A stretch of DNA of 42,776 nt, from positions 1 through 42,776 of the forward strand of contig NW_019773892.1 in the NCBI RefSeq assembly GCF_001039355.2, written 5' to 3'. Both the position numbers and the translations under genes were made by a program. Below the pieces are notes generated by a model that was not told the origin of the DNA, made no database searches, and saw only the letters and a list, made by a program, of their open reading frames with translations. Every line of letters begins with the position of its first letter. The stretch's first letter is position 1. Positions 31,601 to 41,545 of this stretch are shown piece after piece. This DNA is from Lingula anatina (taxonomy: Eukaryota; Brachiopoda; Lingulata; Lingulida; Lingulidae).

Positions 31601-33423
31601 TTGAGGAGCAATCCTGATACTTCGCTAATATTTCATCTACTCGCTGTCAGAAGAAAAGAACTTCGAAGTTCATAGTTGATTTGATAATTGTTTTTTAAAA
31701 TTTATAATCAATCATATGATATCTACGATAATATGATAAACTTATCTTCTCTCAATAGGTATGCTGCCAGTGAGATGGATGTCTCCAGAGAGTCTCACAG
31801 ATGGAAAATTCACATATAAATCTGATATCTGGAGTTTTGCCATCTTGTTGTACGAGATTGTCACGTTTGGCAGCTTTCCATATCAGGGCTTGACCAATAA
31901 TCAGGTTTTGGAGTTTGTGAAGAACGGAAATACGCTGGAGCTTTCAGACCAAGCGTCCCCCAAACTGTAAGTAAATTTTAAGTGTCCAAAAGTTGAATTT
32001 CGTGAATAAGGAAGGTGTGACCTGATGTTGGTGCTTTCAAACCATGTAAATTAACCTCAAGCTATATGAATTTACTGGGTAGTTTTAAAATATCTGGATG
32101 ACTTGTGATATTACATGACTCGTACGTGGTATTATGTATCAAATGTGATTCTCGTTAATTATCTTTAAAGCACCTAAAAGTCCTTAATTCAGGGGCGGAT
32201 CCAGAGATATTTTCTGACAGTCCTCCAAATTATCTATATTGATCTATCCTCCATTTTTGACCGTCTTCCGACAGAAAAAAATATGTACCCGTCAATGTAA
32301 ACTTTAAAATCTGACCGGCTTCCGGAAGACCCAGAAGACGGTCTCAATCCGCCCCTGTTAATTTGCCATATATGAAAGTATTAAAACCATCTTTTAGTAT
32401 CTTGTTTCCTTTCATTCTATGTGGTGTTGTTATTTAAAGGGAAGGTAGGCAGATTACTTGTGTGTGGGTGGGGGGGGGGGCAATTTTGTGATCAGTAATC
32501 ATCACTTATTAGTCCTTATTAATGTTTCTTTAATTTTCAATAAAGCCTTTTAGTCAAAAACAGTTTGAAATGATGCTTAACTCATTATAGAAAGAATTTT
32601 TTTTTTTTACACTGTAATTCAAAAATGATTTAGAAAATATGCAAACACTTCTGGAAAAATTGAAAAATTTTGTCAGATTGTGTTTTATTGAAGCATTTCA
32701 CTGTAGTTTTGGCTTCCTTCAAAAGAAAACATCTTTTGAATGTTAAAAATGCTTTAAAAGTTTTAAAAGTTTGTAATTGGTTTCTTACTTTATTATAGGA
32801 AATTATTACTGAAAGCCTGCTGGGAATATGAACAAAGCAAGAGGCCAGACACCTTGGACATTATTGGTATACTTGAGGCCAATCCTACACTCATAACTCC
32901 AATTTTAGATGCTCCATTGTCAGCTGTCATAACGGAAGAGTCCAAATCACTCAATATCAATATTCCAGTCAAAAGCAAATTCGGTGGCATGGCCCGAAGA
33001 CGGCAAATGCTACGCCAAAGCAGCTCCGTCTCACACGACGGAAGACTGTTGTCATTTAATGGCGATGTTGAAGCACATTCGCCCAATGAGCCCTCCTCTC
33101 CTGCTGTTAGAGGGGATCGCGTGCGGCATGCAACCGGGGAGACAGTGTTCATCTTTCCTCACAATTCGGAACACTCGAACCTTGAAAACTTCCATCTGAG
33201 TAACAGCAACAAGAGTATGCAGAGTTTGAAACTGGCGTGCAGCGATAGGGGCAGCGTGCCTAACGGCCTCGTGTGTCACCAGGACTCCATGGTCGCAGTT
33301 GGAGACTCCTCAAATAACGTGATCCAGTTGAGTGCACACAGACACTCCCTGGAGGAGAAGGGGGACAGTGATTACTGCAGTGACAATTCCAAGGAGATGT
33401 GGAATCACGTCAGTCAAGTATGA
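17885..33423 (+). CDS. Receptor tyrosine kinase with OpuAC-like + Venus-flytrap ectodomain (17 exons, 1235 aa seen, N-terminus missing)
   Basis: Exons: 17885-18016, 18318-18595, 20196-20729, 21621-21782, 24301-24454, 25484-25640, 26192-26290, 26958-27197, 27605-27738, 28164-28378, 28642-28789, 29255-29492, 29960-30080, 30527-30677, 31221-31333, 31759-31966, 32799-33423 (TGA). Every junction keeps frame. Domains by residue of the visible part: OpuAC/ProX-like type 2 binding fold, about 1-285; GABA-B-like Venus flytrap, about 293-700; transmembrane helix, about 724-748; insulin-receptor-like tyrosine kinase, about 788-1053; Ser-rich tail to 1235. The flytrap-TM-kinase core is that of venus kinase receptors, which in known members respond to amino acids or peptide hormones. 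The extra N-terminal module is what is unusual. The first exon starts in mid-domain with phase 2 and no signal peptide, so the 5' end is lost or fused to the TMCO6-like exons. It is an active-looking receptor kinase; the ligand is unknown. Confidence 0.88.
18671..18722. repeat. (GT)n microsatellite
   Basis: About 26 GT units in the intron after the second receptor exon. The intron also holds a (CA)n run at 19632-19682 and no coding exon. Confidence 0.95.
19094..19188. mobile_element. 95-bp MITE with TA target duplication (receptor intron)
   Basis: CCCTAACGAAAAAGTCC at the left and GGACTTTTTCGTATGGG at the right are inverted, two mismatches in 17, flanked by TA on both sides. The interior is made of TCCTATAGGA-type palindromes. 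Confidence 0.75.
19632..19682. repeat. (CA)n microsatellite
   Basis: Nearly pure CA run with two CATA interruptions, receptor intron. Confidence 0.95.
21029..21224. mobile_element. MITE-like element, family A copy 2
   Basis: Inverted halves: GACTAACAGATCTGTGGATC with AAATGTGGCC on the left against GCCATATTTGATCC with GTGGATCTGTTAGTC on the right. Interior about 90 bp. Receptor intron. Confidence 0.7.
21810..21980. mobile_element. ~170-bp inverted-repeat element just after a receptor exon
   Basis: GGCCCCAGTTTCACAAAAAA on the left mirrors TTTTTTGTGAAGCCAGGGCC on the right (three mismatches). It begins 27 nt after the exon that ends at 21782. No ORF. Confidence 0.65.
22385..23160. repeat. Probable dispersed repeat in a receptor intron
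   Basis: Starts with a perfect stem CCAGCG/CGCTGG, a GC-rich stretch with repeated GGCTCCTGC units near 22470, then AT-rich sequence sharing motifs (ATATCTCC, TTTGACCTTTGACCTTT, TCAAGGTCA) with the tandem array that follows. The minus-strand open stretch at 22439-22642 comes from the GC-rich repeat and shows no family likeness. Confidence 0.45.
23160..23850. repeat. ~145-bp tandem repeat array with nuclear-receptor-type motifs
   Basis: At least four degenerate units (spacings 146, 116 and 142 bp) built from: CAAAACTGGCAGAGATATG, CCATAGTTACTATTGAAC, TTGAATAGGAAGTCATATAC, TGGCAATCTAACTGTGACC, then TTGAAATTGACCTTTGACCT and a GATGAACTG segment. Each of the four carries a perfect TGACCTTTGACCT at 23263, 23409, 23525 and 23667; another lies outside at 22785. 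A fifth, truncated unit lies at 23750-23850. Confidence 0.85.
24472..25055. mobile_element. Three MITE-like elements head to tail (one family B, two family A)
   Basis: 24472-24693 is family B (CCCATTCCCACAGGGATAG start, ATCTATGGGAATGCACTC end). 24692-24869 is family A, with nearly perfect 45-nt arms (GGACTAGTTAGTCCCC pairs with GGGGCTAGCTAGTCC) and ends ATTCAGAATAGG and CTATTCTGAATGGGG. 24870-25055 is another family A copy (GTCAGAACAGCAGACTG start, AGTCTACTGTTCTGAATC end). They directly abut, suggesting repeated insertion into one another's ends. Intron after the exon ending 24454. Confidence 0.7.
25657..25832. mobile_element. 176-bp inverted-repeat element next to a splice donor
   Basis: TCTGGGGTAGCGCTA at the left and TAGCGCTACACCAGA at the right are inverted with one mismatch. 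The interior has further inverted parts (GCCAATTTAGCC against GGCTAAGCC). Lies 16 nt after the exon that ends at 25640. Confidence 0.7.
26490..26645. mobile_element. MITE-like element, family A copy 5
   Basis: GGCCACACTCAAAACAGTGG and ACTAACTAGTCC at the left mirror TAGTTAGTCCACTG and TTCTGAATAAGGCC at the right. Intron between the exons ending 26290 and starting 26958. Confidence 0.7.
28707..28781 (+). other. Single transmembrane helix of the receptor
   Basis: [18 protein letters not shown] continuing to IVVFSII (residues about 724-748), followed by the stop-transfer KRR. Replaces the seven-helix bundle of GABA-B receptors with a single pass. Confidence 0.92.
29507..29634. repeat. Interleaved double inverted repeat (A-B-A'-B') just downstream of a kinase exon
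   Basis: A 29507-29546 pairs with A' 29577-29616 (about 40 nt; GTTCGCTATGTTG against CAACATAGCGAAC, and GTGTCTCGATTCCA against TGGAATCGAGACAC). B 29548-29564 pairs with B' 29617-29634 (GGCCCCGTATCTCGAAA against CTTTCGAGATACGGAGCC). The arms interleave. The array starts 14 nt after the donor of the exon ending 29492. Confidence 0.85.
32190..32357. mobile_element. 168-bp hAT-like MITE
   Basis: CAGGGGCGGATC at the left and AATCCGCCCCTG at the right form the TIR, a type common among hAT-derived MITEs. TTAATT flanks both sides (32184-32189 and 32358-32363). Intron before the last receptor exon. Confidence 0.75.
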
Positions 33424-36400
33424 CGGGGCGCCTCTCCCCTTGGCCTGCCGACCAGGACGCGGGAGGAACAGGTGACCGCTGCTACTGCAGTGGCGCAAAA
33501 CGGAGACGGGACGATGTCCTCTACATCAGGGACAGAGCCACGTCCCAAGGCCTGGGCGGTTTCCATAAACAAACTTCCAGTTTGTAGTCAAGGGGAGAGC
33601 TTTGTATGAAGACTTAATACTTTCAAACAACTTCTGTATTCTGTATGTAAATAGAAATATGTGTAAATAGAAATATACACATGGACCTTATAAAGGTTGA
33701 AGGTTGTGAAACTTAGTAGAGATGAGGTGATGATTTGACTTACTGATTGGCCAATGTTTATAGCATTGAAATAGGCCAGTGCTTTGAAAGTTGACCTTTT
33801 AAGCAGCATCAAAGTGGGTGGAATCGAAAGAGGTCAAGGTCATTCAAGGCAGTGAAGGTCCAGATGGGTGTGGTCATGTTTGAGTTGCATGGCCTACTTT
33901 TTTTTAATGAAGTTTGAGGGACATGCTTTTGAACTTTGGGAACATGTCATATATTTCACTAACATCAAAGTTTTTATATCTCCAAGACCATAAGAATACA
34001 GGTCAGTAAATCCACAATGAAGTGTAGGTCGACATTATTCATGTTTTTAGTATTAACCTAAGTGGTAATTGTAAATAATTTAACATTTTGTACAAGACTA
34101 ATAGAAACTGTTAGCTGAATAAGTGTTTCTGTTATGATTTCTGCTGTTTGGTCCACAGGCAGCCCTTAGTCAATGAGTCATGACCTTGAATAAATATGTC
34201 AAGGTCAACAAGTTTTGAACTTGAATTCATGAGTGAAGGTCACCAAGTATTGACCTTGACACTGAAGTTACCTCATTATTTATGCACAGGCCTTGTTCTA
34301 GACAATGCAACTTGATTGATACAAAAGTGACCTCCTTTGCCAGGTGGTACGTTAATGGCTGGATCCTTTCAACCTGGAAAAATTTTCAATTTTTCAGACG
34401 CATATAATTTTGTAATCATTAAAAATACACTTTTTTTTTTAGCATTTTGGTGCTTTTACTGTATAGAATAGAACTATTAGGTAGCCTGCTTCTCAATTGT
34501 CTAATTTGAAGAATTTATTGCTTTAAGAATACAGTGTCTGTTAAATTCCAGTTTGAAATGATCTAGCCCCTACCGTATGTTATACTGTGATTGATATTGG
34601 AGGAAAGCTGACTGTTGTCATTATGTATGTGGTTGCATTCGGTTGATGACTCCTGTGTTTTGTGACTGTAAAAAGCATCGTGATTATACATATATGATAT
34701 GAGATGGGTAAATGGACAAGGCTCAAAATGTTGATAACTTTCTCTGTTTTGTAAAACACTGAGGTAATGTATTTGACATTGAGAGGCTTGAATGTGTCCA
34801 AAATATGTTTTTTCCTTTTGGTCATAAAAGTTGTTATCTTTAAGGGCTATTTAGAAAGTCATATACATTTACGTTGTAATTTTATTTTTTTCCAAGAGCA
34901 ATTACTGGAGGAGCACTTTAATTTTTTGTTGTTAAATTTAGAACACAGTCTTAATTTTCCAGCATACCCTACATGTATTAATATGTTAATGTGCAAGTGC
35001 ATTTTATTTTCTTTTATTTAGGTTGCTAAGCAACTGTTGTTTAGGTAGGGCGCCTTTGTCTCAAAGCACTACTGCTTTAAAGAAACCCCAGACATGTTTT
35101 TATTTTTTTATTTGTTATTGTAGCATGGATTGCTGTTTTCCAATAACCTATTTCACACCAATTAACCAATTTTTTAAGAATTAGTTTTCAATGAATTGGT
35201 CAGTCACTTTAATTTGCACTTTAATTTGTTTCATGCAATACCTCATTTATCTGCTATTTTAGCATGGGTATAAATACTCTGGCTAATTGTACCTGGTCTT
35301 TTTTAATCTTTAACCCAATTCAGTCAAAACTCATTTGACATAGTTGCAGGAAAGCCATGTACCATTTTTGCTGCTTCTACACTTTTTTGACTATCGATTT
35401 CCTTGGTATTTATGTGTTGAACACATTTTCTGGTGATATATGATAAACAGCAGAACCTCACACCAATCTTGTCTTGTTTTGGCAACTCAAAGTTGAAATT
35501 TAGATGTTAACTGTAAGGTATGTGTAGTGTGTTGTGCTGTCTCATAGTAAAGTGTCTTTGTCTTGCTTTTTTTCCTTTTTTAGACTCATGGTAACAGAAT
35601 TGTAGTTGTTTGAATGAACTTGAATGTTAGTGGTTGTTTTATCACACAATGTTTTATTGACAAGTAAAGTTTTCTTTTAAGTTCCAAGTCAGTTGTCAAA
35701 CCATTGAGTAACCTTCTTTTGCATAACATTTGCAAACTACTAGAATAAGCATGTTAGTAAATCAAAACCTTTTTGTGTGTGTGAGTCATGAAAACAACTG
35801 TTAGCTGTTTGTAGTCTTATCTGCCAAAGCGAGAATTTTGTCAATGATTAAATGCTCAGAAATCCTTAAGTGAAGATATTAAAGGTTATAATCATTATCA
35901 AAAAAAATTCATAGTAAAGAATGGACCATCTGGACGATTCTTCTTACTACATCTTTTATTGTGTGAAAGTTTTCAGGATTTAAAGTTTCCCTTTTGATGT
36001 CAAATTTGATCTTGGATATACTTTTTGGTGTTTATAGGTGATTGTAAAATTGTAAAGCTTTTAATGTTTTTTTAAGTGTTTTGGAGTATTTAACCTGTTC
36101 GAGAGCAATGGCCATGGTGGTGCCACCAACCTTGTCGGGTCATTGACCTTGTTGGGGTCATTGACCTTAATACTGAAGGTCACCAAGTTCGATTTACTGG
36201 TCATCCCCATCATCATCATCATGTGTCAGGCCTGATGCAGGAACTCTAGTTTACTCTTTTCAGTAGATTGGATGAGCTCGTTATTGTGCAGTTGTTGAAT
36301 NTGTCAGGTAGGGCGAGTCCATTCCGTTTGATGGGTGACATGCATGTTGTTACAAAAAAAAATTAGAATGTCAAATATTAGAAATTAGAAAAATAGATTT

Positions 36401-36640
36401 TCAGTGGGTTACACTTTAAATGCCCGATTTTATATATACAAAATACTGGGCATATTAACAAAGCTTTTAAACCATTTCAACTTTAAATATCCCCAGATTT
36501 CATAGAAAACTGTCAATCCCAAAGACAATTAGACTATTTTTACAGATTGAATTTGAAAGTGCTCAAACAGGTATCACACCTATGTAATCTTTCCCCTTTC
36601 CCATTTTTTACTGTACTGTTTATTTTATATCAATATGAAA
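33424..36640. other. Receptor 3' UTR and downstream non-coding DNA
   Basis: After the receptor stop there is no further supported coding sequence. AATAAA at 34189-34194 is a candidate poly(A) signal. Several TCAAGGTCA/TGACCTTGA motifs occur at 33830-34260 and again near 36140-36190. A contig join (N) is at 36301; I see no duplicated flank there. Confidence 0.55.
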
Positions 36641-37154
36641 AAATAACGAGGAATTAAAGACATGTTTATTCGGATTTATCATAAGATATACATGAAATTG
36701 AGTATGATATATGCCAACCAAAGACCTTGTTGCTTGCAGGCCCATGTTGCGCAGTTTCTCCGCGGTTTTTCTGAAATGACAAAATAACACATACAAAATT
36801 TGATTTAACTGACAGGCTAAGATCATTTTGACTTATTCTACAAAAGCACATAACATCTAATTTAAACATTTGGTTTTAAGAATATATTAAATAAATTGCA
36901 CTTAATCGGATGAAAGTACAATCAAGTTTTAATATAGTTGGTCGTGTAATAAAGGGACAGAATACGGCAAACTGGAGACGACAGACAACTTGCGTAAACA
37001 CTTAGTCGGTAAATCTTCGTGTAATGAGCAATTGACATGTGCTTGTGCCCGTGTGTTTACATGTGTATTGCATTAAATTAAAAATTACTTACCTTACAAA
37101 AAGATCTTTGACAGCATGTTAAACTTAAGCAAAAATGGATTGTCCAAGTTTGCT
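36640..37154 (-). ncRNA. Possible small spliced minus-strand transcript
   Basis: Two putative exons: 37154-37093 (acceptor TTTCAG, donor GTAAGT) and 36770 downwards (acceptor TTTCAG), with AATAAA on the minus strand at 36670-36665. A TATA-like TTTATAAGG and a further GTAAGT donor lie upstream on the minus strand near 37780-37815. Reading frames are short and interrupted, so I cannot name a protein; a tiny protein or a lncRNA are both possible. Confidence 0.25.
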
Positions 37155-38160
37155 CTGAAACAAGTAAATAATTTAATAAAAACTACTACAATGAGAACTA
37201 TAAAAGCTGTTTGTATCCTAATGCTTGTATAATAATAATAATAATAATAATGGTAATAATTTATTGCTAAAATAGCTCTAATTAAGGTCTTAGTGCTGTT
37301 TACAAATATATATATATATAACTCAAAAATGTTATTTTAATTTTGCTGAAAAGTATCATAATCGTTATTGTCGTCAAAGGAGACTTATCCGTATCCAAAG
37401 CTCAGAACTGTGACAAGTATTACTATCTAATTTAATCAGTGTTCTTTGCTATCTGACATGAAAACATGTTAATTTTAGTCACAAATGCGTCTTTAAATGT
37501 CCGGGCCATACAAAATTTTTCACACATTACGCAGAACTAAATAGCTAGTTTTAAAGATTTCAAGCATACTTCGTTCTTCATCAATGGCCAGCTGATAGCA
37601 CTATTTTACAGTTCCAAAACCTTGTAACCAATACATTCTAATATTCTGAGGGACATACAAGTACCGATCGGCATAATATCACAACGAAACACAAATATCT
37701 ACCATAAATTTTCTTCCATTCGTCTGCGCTTTTAGTATCGTATTGAGGGAGGTTATTGAAGAAGTATTGCTACTTACACACGATGTATATTTGCCTCTAC
37801 GCCTTATAAAAGCTGGAACTTGCGAATGCACCACACACAATGCTGCGTCTTCACTCAACTGTGCCCAACTGCGGAGTGAGTACTCAGGAAGACAGCTCGA
37901 ACTACGACGAGCAACGTATTGTTATGCAAATAACAGGTTTGGCCCATTTTAGGTGAGAGATTTTGGCTAAAACTGCTCGCAGATGTTCACTGTCAAAATA
38001 TTACAAGTACATTATTGAAACAGCTGAAGTCCACTCGTTCTTAAAATATACTGCTTAATTACAGGTAAAATACAAGAACTACTTTTTAGAAAACATAATC
38101 GAATGATGCGTTTTTATGACTCTTCATATATCTTAATTATGACCCAAGATCCACAGTAAT

Positions 38161-40177
38161 TTATAGGGGAGACCTGTAACATGAAAATCTGACTCCCCCC
38201 ATGAAAATTTGACTCCCCCTCCACAAAACTTCATAAATCTTATTTTATTTGAGTATATGACTGCGATCTTGTAGTATGTAAAATGGAGGATACATTGGCA
38301 CTTTTTTTAGTTTGCAGGTGAAAATTTTCATGAAAAAATAAGAACATTAAAAATGTGCACTTAACCGCCCATTGTCTCCCTTATGAAAAAGCTATTTATT
38401 TGATACTGGATGATCATTTCTACATCTTTCCTTTAAATTTACTTTATGAAGATTATATTGGAAATATTTAAAAGTTTGATGGTAAACTATTGGGTGAAAA
38501 AACTAAAAAAAAACATGAAAAATAAGAAAATTAAAAATGTGCATTTTATCACCCAGTGACTCCCCTGTGAAAAAGCTATCTATTTAATATTTTATGATCA
38601 TTTCAACACCTTTCCTTTACTTTTACTTTATGAAGATTATATTGGAAATATTTGAAAGACTAGGGGAGTCAAAATCCTACGGGTAAAGGAATGCAAATTT
38701 ATTGTCCATTTAAAATCATCAATCCCCATTTTTCATTCAGTTTTGGGGAAAAAAAACAGCAAATATAAAATGGGGCCTTTCCCTTATGGGAGTCCATTGG
38801 AGTCCAAATCCCATGCATATTAAATGAAGATTTCCATAAATTTTTTTCATTTATTTTTTACCCAGTATTTTACCATTCAAACTTTCAAATATTTCCAATA
38901 TATTCTTCATAAAGTATCCTAAAAGAAAAGTTGTCAGAATGATCATCAAATATCAAATAAATAACTTTTCCATAGGAGAGTCATTGGGTGTTAGAATACA
39001 AATTCTTAATTTTTCTTATTTTTCAAGTGTTTTTTTTTCACCCAATTTTTTACCATCAAACTTGCAAGTACTTTCAATATATTCTTCATAAAGTATCATC
39101 AAAGAAAAGATGTCAGAATGATAATCAAATATCAAATAAATAGCTTTTTCTATATAGGGGAGTCCTTGGGTGGTAAAATACAAATCTTTAATTTTTTATT
39201 TTTTTTCATGAAAATTTTCACCTGCAAACTAACAAAAAGTGCCAATGTGTCCTCCATTATGCATACTACAAGATCATAGTCATTTGATCAAATTAAATGA
39301 GATTTATGAATGTTTTTTTTTGGGGGGGAGTCAAAATTTCATAGGGGGAGTCAGATTTTCATCATGAAATTGGTAATATGCAGCATATATATATTCATGA
39401 CTTTTTACCTTTCTACGAAGTAGGCCCTATTCACAATGCTTTAATATTTTGAGAGCATGGATAAAGACATGTTGTTAGTTTGATACGTGTTTCTGTGGTA
39501 AATTAGTGTNTTACTCAAATTAAATGAGATTTATGAATGTTTTTTTTTTTTTTGGGGGGGGGGGGGAGTCAAAATTTCAAAGGGGGAGTCACATTTTCAT
39601 AATGGAAATCTGACTGGGGAGTCACATTTTAGGAGGGTCAGATTTTCATGGTACACCGGGGCTAGTTGGACCCCGGGGTTTTTTTTTTATTTTTCGTTTT
39701 CATTCATTAAAAACCTGCTTTGTACCATTATTGATTTATTCTTTTAAGACAAGTTTTATTAATAGATATTTTGGTTCTTGCAACACATACAGCCTGACAT
39801 ACGGAAACCTCAATAAATTTGCCTCATTTGAACTATTTATTCATCTAAGACTCTCGAAAATCAATTTAATAAATTTAAAATGTGTAAAGATGTATTTCAA
39901 TGCATTTACATGAGATACGTACTTCATTTTCGTATAGGGTGCCAACTTGCCCCGACCCTGGGGCCAAAGTTGGCCCCCCTGACGTCAATTCCTTTTTTGT
40001 CAAATTGTGAGACATCTGGCATTATATTTGAAAAATAATGACTTTGCATACCTAGCTTAGTTCAAGGGGCTTACTTTGAAACCGGTTTTGTTACTGTAAC
40101 TCATTCCTAGTTGGCTCTACAAGGCCAAAAGTACACATGTATCTGGCTAGGCCAACTAGCCCCGGTCTCCCCTATAA
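38161..40177. mobile_element. TIR element split by a nested foldback insertion
   Basis: Outer element: TTATAGGGGAGACC at 38161-38174 is mirrored by GGTCTCCCCTATAA at 40164-40177. The TIR continues as GGGGCTAGTTGG, but on the left side this continuation is found only at about 39658, after the foldback element, while on the right it is contiguous (GCCAACTAGCCCC at 40151-40163). TA or TATA duplications flank it. No transposase ORF is seen. An N at 39510 lies inside. Confidence 0.75.
38175..39655. mobile_element. Large foldback (near-palindromic) element inserted in the outer TIR element
   Basis: Starts TGTAACATGAAAATCTGACT and ends GTCAGATTTTCATGGTACA. The left arm (to about 38660) is mirrored over about 500 bp by the right arm (about 38815-39370), e.g. 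GTTTGCAGGTGAAAATTTTC against GAAAATTTTCACCTGCAAAC. Each arm itself contains two tandem related units (a repeated CTTTATGAAGATTATATTGG in the left arm). The centre is near 38765. Beyond 39375 unrelated sequence runs to the N at 39510, after which a second copy of the right end resumes. Confidence 0.75.
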
Positions 40178-41018
40178 TGAACCCATTGGTAGAAATAGTT
40201 CAATATGGACACGACAAATGGGTCCTTTCTATATAACTGGTCACTAACATCGCAATCCCGAACAAAGTTGTATTCGTCACACTTGAAAAAAAAAGGTTTT
40301 ACTTAGACAACATTCTTTCTAACCACTATGTAAGCCTTAAAAAACAGAGATTCGATGAGAGAAAAAATTTCAATTAGTTCATGTATATGGGATTTCGATT
40401 TTTTATGATTTCCAAAAGAGGCAACACCGATGACATGGCTATTTTAACGCCATTTTAACACCTCTGGGGTCTCCCTTTGTTGTTTGAAGTATATATTTTA
40501 ACTTTATTAAACTTTTCAAAAACGATTCTGATGCCCATTAACCAGTAAACTATTCTGGCAGCCAGAAACTAGTGTCGATTTTCAAAAACGATTCCAGGAA
40601 GTCAGACTCGTTTTTGCGGAGGGAACAGGAGTGGACAGAGCGTCTACCGCGACCAATTTAGGTCCACCTTCACCGCAGAAGATGCTACTATCTCTCTGTC
40701 GACCGCCGACCGTTGTCTACTATAAGATATCCTAGGTAAATAATACATAGGAGTTATAACAGACTCCTTGATAATACTAACTTGAACTTATTTTTTATAG
40801 AACATGTTGTAGATTTTATTTATGAATTTCGCTCAGTTGGTTATATACAATTTACAGTTATTAAAAGTTATTTAATGAAACAACGCACCGAACATTTTAC
40901 TCAACTTTAATATGTGTGTTTTATTCCTGCATGGTCAGTTAAAGTATTAGTTCTGTAGAGTTTACTTAAGGAAATTTACTCTTTGATGAAACATACAAGA
41001 TAATTCAATGAATGTGTG

Positions 41019-41275
41019 CAGTGGCGGATTTAGTTGGGGAGTCAGGGGGTCCTGACCCCCTTTGATTTCTGGAAAAAGTCACACCAATCGGATCCCCTCT
41101 TGAAATTAGAATTTTGACTAGCTGAATCATAGTTGAATACCGTACCAAATGACACCATTCGCCCTCTAAAACGCCAGTACCCTTCAGTGAGCCCGAATTC
41201 CACGCCAGGGGGGTGGCTTCGCATCCGGGCACCCCCCCTATCAAATAATCCTGGATGTGACCCTGGATGGTTTGA
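41019..41275. mobile_element. hAT-like MITE end
   Basis: Begins CAGTGGCGGATTTAG, close to the CAGGGGCGGATC end of the element at 32190, followed by a GGGGTCCTGACCCC hairpin. The right end is not clear. Overlapping ORFs on both strands here are not supported. Confidence 0.4.
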
Positions 41276-41519
41276 AACCTTAACATTTTCACTTATAAGT
41301 GTCCATGTTTGTTTGAAAAAGTAGAAAGAAAGAAAGAAAGAAATATCAATAACCTTACGGTTGTACCGTAAAATTGAATGAAAATCCTGTCTTTTTTGTC
41401 ACAATCCCGCCACAGTTCTTTCATTCTACCTATGATGGCTGATTTATATGCATATGCCCAGTCACACAATTTCAAGTATGTTGACTTTGAAAATGCGCTT
41501 TTATTTTTATTCATTTTTG

Positions 41520-41545
41520 CTGTGTGTGTGTGTGTGTGTGTGTGT
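41520..41545. repeat. (TG)n microsatellite
   Basis: About 13 TG units. Confidence 0.9.

Larger units (their letters stand above)
29364..32874 (+). other. Region encoding the insulin-receptor-like tyrosine kinase domain
   Basis: All catalytic elements are present: GEGAFGTV loop (residues 795-802), VAVAVK (Lys819), alpha-C Glu in [19 protein letters not shown] (Asp922), GDFGMTR (Asp940), [35 protein letters not shown], and RPDTLDI. The [10 protein letters not shown] entry is close to DEWEVSREKI of the insulin receptor. In the activation loop the first of the three insulin-receptor tyrosines is Phe (PIFDHDYYR), leaving the YY pair. Confidence 0.95.

Noticed and set aside
14983-33423. A single 1452-residue gene combining armadillo repeats, ectodomain and kinase
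   Set aside because: The frame is compatible, but the topology is implausible and both parts are truncated at the same point. I keep them as two partial genes and report the join as a finding.
32984-33587. Other-frame ORFs over the last receptor exon and its 3' end
   Set aside because: Shadows of the receptor tail, whose frame is fixed by continuity from the kinase exon and by the in-frame stop at 33421-33423.
36620-36869. Minus-strand ORFs MFKLDVMCFC and MILACQLNQ
   Set aside because: They read through a probable splice acceptor at 36771-36773 and show no family; only the possible spliced transcript is reported.
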